Positions 15,478-19,274 of a stretch of DNA of 19,274 bases are shown piece by piece. This DNA is from Acetofilamentum sp. (lineage in GTDB: Bacteria; Bacteroidota; Bacteroidia; Bacteroidales; JAFGXI01): NCBI GenBank assembly GCA_020720565.1, contig DYOK01000025.1, forward strand, positions 1-19,274, written 5' to 3'. A program made the position numbers and the translations under genes. The notes under the pieces were generated by a model. It had not been told where the DNA came from, searched no databases, and saw only the letters and a program-made list of their open reading frames with translations. How positions within the stretch are numbered: the stretch's first letter is position 1; the number at the start of each line of letters is the position of its first letter.

Positions 15478-16710
15478 TTAATTATATCGAAGTACTTTGT
15501 TTGGTGCAATTCGGGCAATGTAATTCGAGGGCAAAATCAGAAGCAGAAAAATAGCGAAAAAAGTCACTAAATTCAGCCAAAACAGAGCCATCCAATCAAA
15601 ATGAATTGGAATAAATGAAATGTAATAATTTTCTGCATCGAGCGGAATAATTCGATAGGTAACTTGTAAATATGAGGAAATTATGGCGATAAAATTACCA
15701 ATCAGTAACCCTCGAGCCGTTAAAAAAAGAGCAATATGTAGAAAAATCCCGCGTATTAATCGATTATCACCACCTATGGCTTTAAGCAATGCTATGGTAT
15801 TTTTGTTTTCGATTATCACAATGAGTAAAGCTGAAATTAAATTAATTCCTGCTACTGCAACCATTAGCGAAATAATTACGGTAACATTGGTGTCGAATAA
15901 ACTAAACCAGTAGTAAAACTCTGGATACCTTGTTTGTAAGTCATTAATCGACAATGCTGTGGGTTTGTTGTTGGGGTCGAACCACTGGGGTTTAATCACA
16001 CTTTTTATCGATTCAATAGGGCTCGATTTTTCGACAAGTTCAATTTCATAACCACTATACTGCTCGGCACTCCATGCGTTAACTTTTTGTAACAGGTTGC
16101 TTCCGCAAATAACAAACAATTTGTCTAACTCAAATACATCGGTATTGTATATTCCACTGATTTTAGCTTTTCTAAATTTTATAGGTTCTTGAATAAAATA
16201 AATGATGACCGAAGAATCTACCGACAAATGCAACTTGTTAGCCATAGTTGAGGAAATTAACACCTCATTTTGTTCAAAGTTAGGGAGTCGACCCAAGGTT
16301 AAATTAGATTTAAAGAAATGATAATCTGATTCTTGTGCGTATGATTTAAGCACAATCCCTTCGATCAGTTGTTGATGTTTAATAATGGCAGGTTTGGTTA
16401 TAAACGCTTTGATTTGTTTTATTTGAGATAACTTTTTTAAATCGTCAAATCGAACATCAGTGTTTTGAATGGGTTTATAATCATAAGTTTCACCAATATT
16501 TTCGGATACGATTTCAAGGTCAGATGAAAAACCTCTAACCTTTTGCTCAATGTTTTTTTTAAATCCTGAGCTAATAAAAACGGTTAATACCATTATGATC
16601 GTGCTTAATACAGTGCCAGCTGTGGCAATGTGCACAATGTTTTGAGTCGCTTTTTTTCGATTAGGAGCCGATTTTATTAATCTTCGAGCTATATAATAAG
16701 ATTTATTCAA
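15478..16710 (-). CDS. LolC/LolE-type ABC transporter permease
   Basis: 410-residue membrane protein of the FtsX/MacB fold: a first helix at ~27-48, a large periplasmic domain at ~50-270, and three C-terminal helices near 275-300, 320-345 and 372-397. The N-terminal NKSYYIARRLIKS and the loop NTIALLKAIGGDNRLIRGIFL (~305-325) match lipoprotein-releasing permeases (LolC/E), which with the ATPase LolD move lipoproteins from the inner membrane to LolA. The start is a TTG at 16710: the first in-frame ATG downstream is about codon 40, past the first helix, and none lies upstream, so TTG is the best choice given the family N-terminus. No ATPase gene is adjacent. FtsX-like permeases with other roles cannot be excluded. 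Confidence 0.85.
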   Translation of the reverse strand: MNKSYYIARRLIKSAPNRKKATQNIVHIATAGTVLSTIIMVLTVFISSGFKKNIEQKVRGFSSDLEIVSENIGETYDYKPIQNTDVRFDDLKKLSQIKQIKAFITKPAIIKHQQLIEGIVLKSYAQESDYHFFKSNLTLGRLPNFEQNEVLISSTMANKLHLSVDSSVIIYFIQEPIKFRKAKISGIYNTDVFELDKLFVICGSNLLQKVNAWSAEQYSGYEIELVEKSSPIESIKSVIKPQWFDPNNKPTALSINDLQTRYPEFYYWFSLFDTNVTVIISLMVAVAGINLISALLIVIIENKNTIALLKAIGGDNRLIRGIFLHIALFLTARGLLIGNFIAIISSYLQVTYRIIPLDAENYYISFIPIHFDWMALFWLNLVTFFAIFLLLILPSNYIARIAPNKVLRYN

Positions 16711-16898
16711 ATGTATATGAGTTGATTTGTAAATATATTGAATTGAATATCTGGTGCTTGTGTTAAATTTTAATGCTAAATTGCTACTTTATTGATTTGT
16801 TTTAACATTCTTTAATTAAAGAAACCACTATGTTTTGAGCAATTTTCTGATCGAATCAATTATTTTTACAAATCTAAATAATTTTATAAGTATCCATC

Positions 16899-18071
16899 AT
16901 GAGAATTCTGTTCTTTATTTTATTTCTTTTTTCTCAATCATACGCACTATATGCAGTTGAATATTCGAATGTAGTTGTTGGAGCTGAGCGAATGCACAAG
17001 TATTTGCCCATGTTGAAAGGGAAAAATGTGGCTGTAATTGCAAATCAGACCAGTATGGTTAAAGATAAACATTTGGTCGATGCTCTACTAGAGAAAGGAA
17101 TCAAAATTAAAATTGTATTTTCTCCAGAGCATGGATTTCGAGGACTAGAAGATGCAGGGAAAGTAATTAATAACGATACCGATGTGCTTACTGGTTTACC
17201 CATTGTTTCGCTCTATGGTGCAAACAAAAAACCCAGTAAAGATCAACTAGAGGGTATCGATATTGTTGTGTTCGATATTCAAGATGTGGGTGTTAGGTTT
17301 TATACCTATATTTCGACCATGCATTATGCGATGGAAGCCTGTGCTGAAAAAGGCATTCCCTTTTTAGTTTTAGATCGGCCAAATCCAAATGGTTTTTTTG
17401 TCGATGGCCCTGTTTTGAAAAAAGAATATCAATCATTTGTTGGAATACACCCCATTCCGATTGTGCATGGACTCACTGTAGGCGAATTGGCTCAAATGAT
17501 TAATGGAGAAAAATGGTTAGCCAATGGCTTACAATGTGATTTGAAAATTGTTACAGTTAAAAAGTACAATCATAAAAAACTTTATGAACTCCCCGTAAAG
17601 CCTTCTCCCAATTTGCCCAATATGACAGCTATTTTGTATTATCCAACAGTTGGCTTACTCGAAGGCACATCGATGAGTGTGGGCCGAGGTACCGAAAAAC
17701 CATTTCAGTATGTGGGGCATCCCGAATTGACCGATGGTTATGTGAGCTTTACTCCGAAAAGTATGCAGGGAGCTCAGAACCCAGTTTGGGAGGGTCAAGA
17801 ATGCAAAGGTTACGACGTAAACGATAACGGAATTGACTATATTGTAGCTAAAAAAGGAATTGGATTGGCATGTTTATTAAAGGCTTATCAGAGTTGCCCT
17901 AAAGACGATTTCTTCAACGATTTCTTTTACAAACTTTCAGGCAATAAAGAATTGCGAATGCAGCTCGAATTTCTCGAGCACGAAGAAGCGATTAGAGCCA
18001 GCTGGAAACCCGACCTTGATGCTTATAAATTGATGCGCAAAAAATATTTACTTTATGACGATTTTGAATAA
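16899..18071 (+). CDS. namZ: Exo-beta-N-acetylmuramidase NamZ (DUF1343)
   Basis: NamZ-family enzymes remove N-acetylmuramic acid from the non-reducing end of peptidoglycan fragments, in wall recycling or scavenging. The 390-residue protein starts with a signal peptide (ILFFILFLFSQSYALYA) and shows the DUF1343 blocks: VAVIANQTS (44-52), FSPEHGFRG (74-82), PIVSLYG (101-107), DIQDVGVRFYTYIST (126-140), DRPNPNG, HPIPIVHGLTVGEL, PSPNLPN, YPTVGLLEGT, SVGRGTEKPFQ and a Trp/Asp-rich end. Blocks around the predicted catalytic acidic residues are intact. The 188 bp upstream, shared with the divergent permease gene, is AT-rich and I find no clean TAnnTTTG box in it. Repeat copy 3 begins 3 bp after the stop, leading straight into the next gene. 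Confidence 0.93.
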   Translation: MRILFFILFLFSQSYALYAVEYSNVVVGAERMHKYLPMLKGKNVAVIANQTSMVKDKHLVDALLEKGIKIKIVFSPEHGFRGLEDAGKVINNDTDVLTGLPIVSLYGANKKPSKDQLEGIDIVVFDIQDVGVRFYTYISTMHYAMEACAEKGIPFLVLDRPNPNGFFVDGPVLKKEYQSFVGIHPIPIVHGLTVGELAQMINGEKWLANGLQCDLKIVTVKKYNHKKLYELPVKPSPNLPNMTAILYYPTVGLLEGTSMSVGRGTEKPFQYVGHPELTDGYVSFTPKSMQGAQNPVWEGQECKGYDVNDNGIDYIVAKKGIGLACLLKAYQSCPKDDFFNDFFYKLSGNKELRMQLEFLEHEEAIRASWKPDLDAYKLMRKKYLLYDDFE

Positions 18072-18074
18072 ACT

Positions 18075-18156
18075 AAGTACTTGGAATGTTACATTTTATT
18101 TTTCTAAACGACTGATAAAATGCTAGTTACAAAGCAAATAAATAGATCGAAGACCT
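18075..18156 (+). repeat. Dispersed ~90 bp repeat, copy 3 (diverged, partly coding)
   Basis: Starts with AAGTACTTGGAAT, like AAGCACTAGGAAT in copy 2, and ends with AATAGATCGAAGACCT, like AATAGGTCGAAGACCT in both other copies. The last 47 bp align to copy 2 without gaps at 37 positions; the left half is ~8 bp shorter and more diverged. The palindrome is broken by one change (AGATC against GACCT). The final 37 bp overlap the start of the thioredoxin-fold gene, including its ATG. Confidence 0.68.
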
Positions 18157-18845
18157 TATTGTTGTGGTTCGCCCTTTTTGCGTCGATGTATACATTTTCG
18201 CAAGATGCGCCCGATTTCGAAATGACTGACGTCGATTCAGCCAATGTACATTTATATGAAGTATTGGGACAGGGCAAGCCTGTAGTGTTGTATATGTTTT
18301 CGTATTATTGTAGCTCTTGCTCAGACCATATGCCCTTGGTCGACAGCCTTTACACTGAATATGGTCAAGGCAATTTAGCCGAGATTTTAGCCATCGAAAC
18401 CTCGGGATATAACGATTCGATGGTAAAACAATACCAAATTTCACATCAAGTTCAGTTTCCTTTTTTTAGTACACTAAGCAATACAGAGATTTTACAACTC
18501 TATCCAATTTCTTATACCCCTAGGTTTTATGTGATCTGTCCCGATAAAACATACCGAGATATGAGTTTCGAAAATGTCAGTTTGCACCTTGAGTCGTGTA
18601 TAAGTTCACAGCAGCTCGTCGAGAAAGAAAACCAAGACCTACACCTTATATATAAGGACGGATTTTTGCATTTCGACAAACCATGCTCGTCCAATTCATA
18701 TGGAGAGATTATTAATGTGAATGGGAGCGTGATATCAAAACTTTTCATCGAAGCGGGACAAAGCAAACTTCGAATTCACCAGACCCTACAACATGGGATT
18801 TATTGGGTTTGGATTAATCAGAAAAATACAAAGTTTATATATTAA
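18120..18845 (+). CDS. Secreted thioredoxin-fold protein with T9SS-like C-terminal domain
   Basis: 241-residue protein. A signal peptide (KTLLLWFALFASMYTFSQ, ~11-28) precedes a thioredoxin/redoxin fold: PDFEMTDVDSANVHLYEVL, PVVLYMFSYYCSSC with the CxxC at 64-67 (CSSC), and the cis-Pro region YTPRFYVICP near 131-140. CSSC differs from the usual CPxC or CGxC. The last ~60 residues (GFLHFDKP..., EIINVNGSVISKLFIEAG, ...GIYWVWINQKNTKFIY) match the shape of type A T9SS sorting domains: a first strand, an NG turn, then GIYxVxI and a basic end. It is thus probably exported and carried across the outer membrane. The ATG and first ~12 residues lie in repeat copy 3; the only later in-frame ATG (Met23) falls inside the signal, while TTG codons near 18159 are a possible alternative. 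It probably shares transcription with namZ. Confidence 0.75.
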   Translation: MLVTKQINRSKTLLLWFALFASMYTFSQDAPDFEMTDVDSANVHLYEVLGQGKPVVLYMFSYYCSSCSDHMPLVDSLYTEYGQGNLAEILAIETSGYNDSMVKQYQISHQVQFPFFSTLSNTEILQLYPISYTPRFYVICPDKTYRDMSFENVSLHLESCISSQQLVEKENQDLHLIYKDGFLHFDKPCSSNSYGEIINVNGSVISKLFIEAGQSKLRIHQTLQHGIYWVWINQKNTKFIY

Positions 18846-18876
18846 GGACTTAAAATAATAGTTCGTTAAGTTCTTG

Positions 18877-18964
18877 AGATGGCTTCAGATTGATCAACCT
18901 TAGCAATGACGATGGTTCTGATTTTCAGGGTTATACGTCATTGCGAGCGGAGTGAAGCAAGCTA
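18877..18964. repeat. Palindromic element with CGTCATTGCGAG core
   Basis: Two arms face each other: AGATGGCTTC (18877-18886) with GAAGCAAGCT (18955-18964), 8 of 10 pairing, and TAGCAATGACG (18901-18911) with CGTCATTGCGA (18936-18946), 10 of 11 pairing, around a 24 nt loop. The right arm CGTCATTGCGAGCGGAGTGA is of the same type as intergenic palindromic repeats I know from many unrelated bacterial genomes (CATTGCGAG...GAAGCAA). It is GC-richer than its surroundings, fitting a small mobile or dispersed element. Confidence 0.7.
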
Positions 18965-19079
18965 TTGATTATTACTTCAGTCCAAAACTTAAACGAATTA
19001 TTTTAAAAAAACATATTGTCAGAATATTTTCAATAAGATACTGTTTTAATGGTAGTTAAGCCTGTTCACGCGCCGGCAT

Positions 19080-19114
19080 ACCGCCTGCCTGACCAGTAGG
19101 TCGCTCAGGTCGGT
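19080..19114. repeat. GC-rich hairpin element
   Basis: ACCG-CCTG-cct-GACC, loop AGTA, GGTC-gct-CAGG-t-CGGT: twelve base pairs broken by one 3/3 internal loop and one bulged T. It stands in a strongly GC-rich patch (about 19068-19114, with CGCGCCGGC just before it) inside AT-rich DNA. No T-run follows, so it is not a classical terminator; a dispersed repeat is more likely. Confidence 0.6.
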
Positions 19115-19160
19115 TAGAAAAACATCATCTATATTATTAGTAATCATAAGCCTATCCGTG

Positions 19161-19216
19161 CTCAAATAGAGCCAAAAATCAACAAAAATCTATTTTGAGT
19201 ATTGTTGCGATTTTTG
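19161..19216. repeat. Pair of mutually exclusive inverted repeats
   Basis: CAAAAATC-AACAA (19173-19185) pairs with TTGTT-gc-GATTTTTG (19202-19216), 13 bp with a 2 nt bulge. CTCAAATAG (19161-19169) also pairs with CTATTTTGAG (19190-19199), which lies in the loop of the first stem, so the two stems interlock and cannot both form as simple hairpins. This may be regulatory or only AT-rich chance; the gene downstream is outside the window. Confidence 0.4.
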
Positions 19217-19274
19217 TATTTTCTCTCGTTTCTATGTAGCAGCAAGGGCGTATAAAATTCCCTAAGCCTTGCAG

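Larger units (their letters stand above)
18846..19274. other. Gene-free right end with several inverted repeats
   Basis: I find no convincing gene in these 429 bp. Directly after the stop codon, GGACTTAA (18846-18853) pairs with TTAAGTTC (18866-18873), a weak hairpin without a T-run that may be a poor terminator. Three further inverted-repeat elements follow and are listed separately. A last pair, GCAAGG (19242-19247) and CCTTGC (19267-19272), is cut close to the window end. A - strand frame stays open for ~36 codons from the right edge but gives no recognisable protein. Confidence 0.6.

Noticed and set aside
15461..15480. A/T-only hairpin after the LolC/E-type gene
   Set aside because: Stem of A-T pairs only (AATTTTTT/AAAAAATT); expected by chance in such DNA and not stable enough for a terminator.
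19167..19274. Possible gene end on the - strand entering from the right edge
   Set aside because: About 36 open codons only; the translation is unrecognisable and passes through inverted repeats.

Overview
The window looks like chromosomal DNA from a member of the Bacteroidota, most likely class Bacteroidia. The DNA is AT-rich. The block ftsX - DUF3098 - uppP - truB - queA is, from my knowledge of the group, a typical Bacteroidota gene order. There are several candidate -7 boxes of the TAnnTTTG type instead of -35/-10 promoters. Other group markers are DUF4783 next to nadC, a RemB/Wzi-like outer-membrane protein, a SiaB-like protein, and a secreted thioredoxin-fold protein whose C-terminus resembles a type IX secretion (T9SS) sorting domain. 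I cannot name genus or species.

Layout. 52-2364 (+): a large multi-spanning membrane protein, probably GT-C glycosyltransferase-like. It is followed by a strong two-way terminator and the first copy of a ~90 bp repeat. 6459-2568 (-): a five-gene run ftsX, DUF3098, uppP, truB, queA, covering cell division, lipid-carrier recycling and tRNA modification. 6677-10238 (+): a WecA/TagO-type polyprenyl-phosphate sugar-1-phosphate transferase, overlapped by a Wzi/RemB-like outer-membrane barrel, then a SirB1-like transglutaminase-fold protein. 10410-11634 (+): DUF4783 and nadC, overlapping by 8 bp. 11777-14286 (+): a YihY/BrkB membrane protein, a YwqK/MORN-type repeat protein and hemW, tightly packed. 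16710-14258 (-): a LolC/E-type permease, then a tandem SiaB-like protein that runs 29 bp into the end of hemW. 16899-18845 (+): namZ (DUF1343) and the thioredoxin-fold protein. The last 430 bp have no recognisable gene and hold several unrelated inverted-repeat elements.

How the genes fit together. Much of the window concerns the envelope: undecaprenyl-phosphate recycling (UppP), its use to start glycan synthesis (WecA-like), a surface-polysaccharide or gliding-type barrel, FtsX, a LolC/E-type lipoprotein exporter and peptidoglycan recycling (NamZ). The rest is tRNA modification (QueA, TruB) and cofactor metabolism (NadC, HemW). I see no defence system, phage, insertion sequence, CRISPR array, rRNA or tRNA.

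Most worth a second look: (1) a family of ~90 bp dispersed repeats with three copies here, all in the same orientation and all downstream of a gene, one of which supplies the start codon and N-terminus of a secreted protein; (2) a fused double SiaB-like protein whose second half has lost its glycine-rich ATP-lid motif; (3) an inverted repeat joining the stop codon of one gene to the base just before the next ATG; (4) the cluster of palindromic elements at the right edge. I did not find an obvious new multi-gene system.
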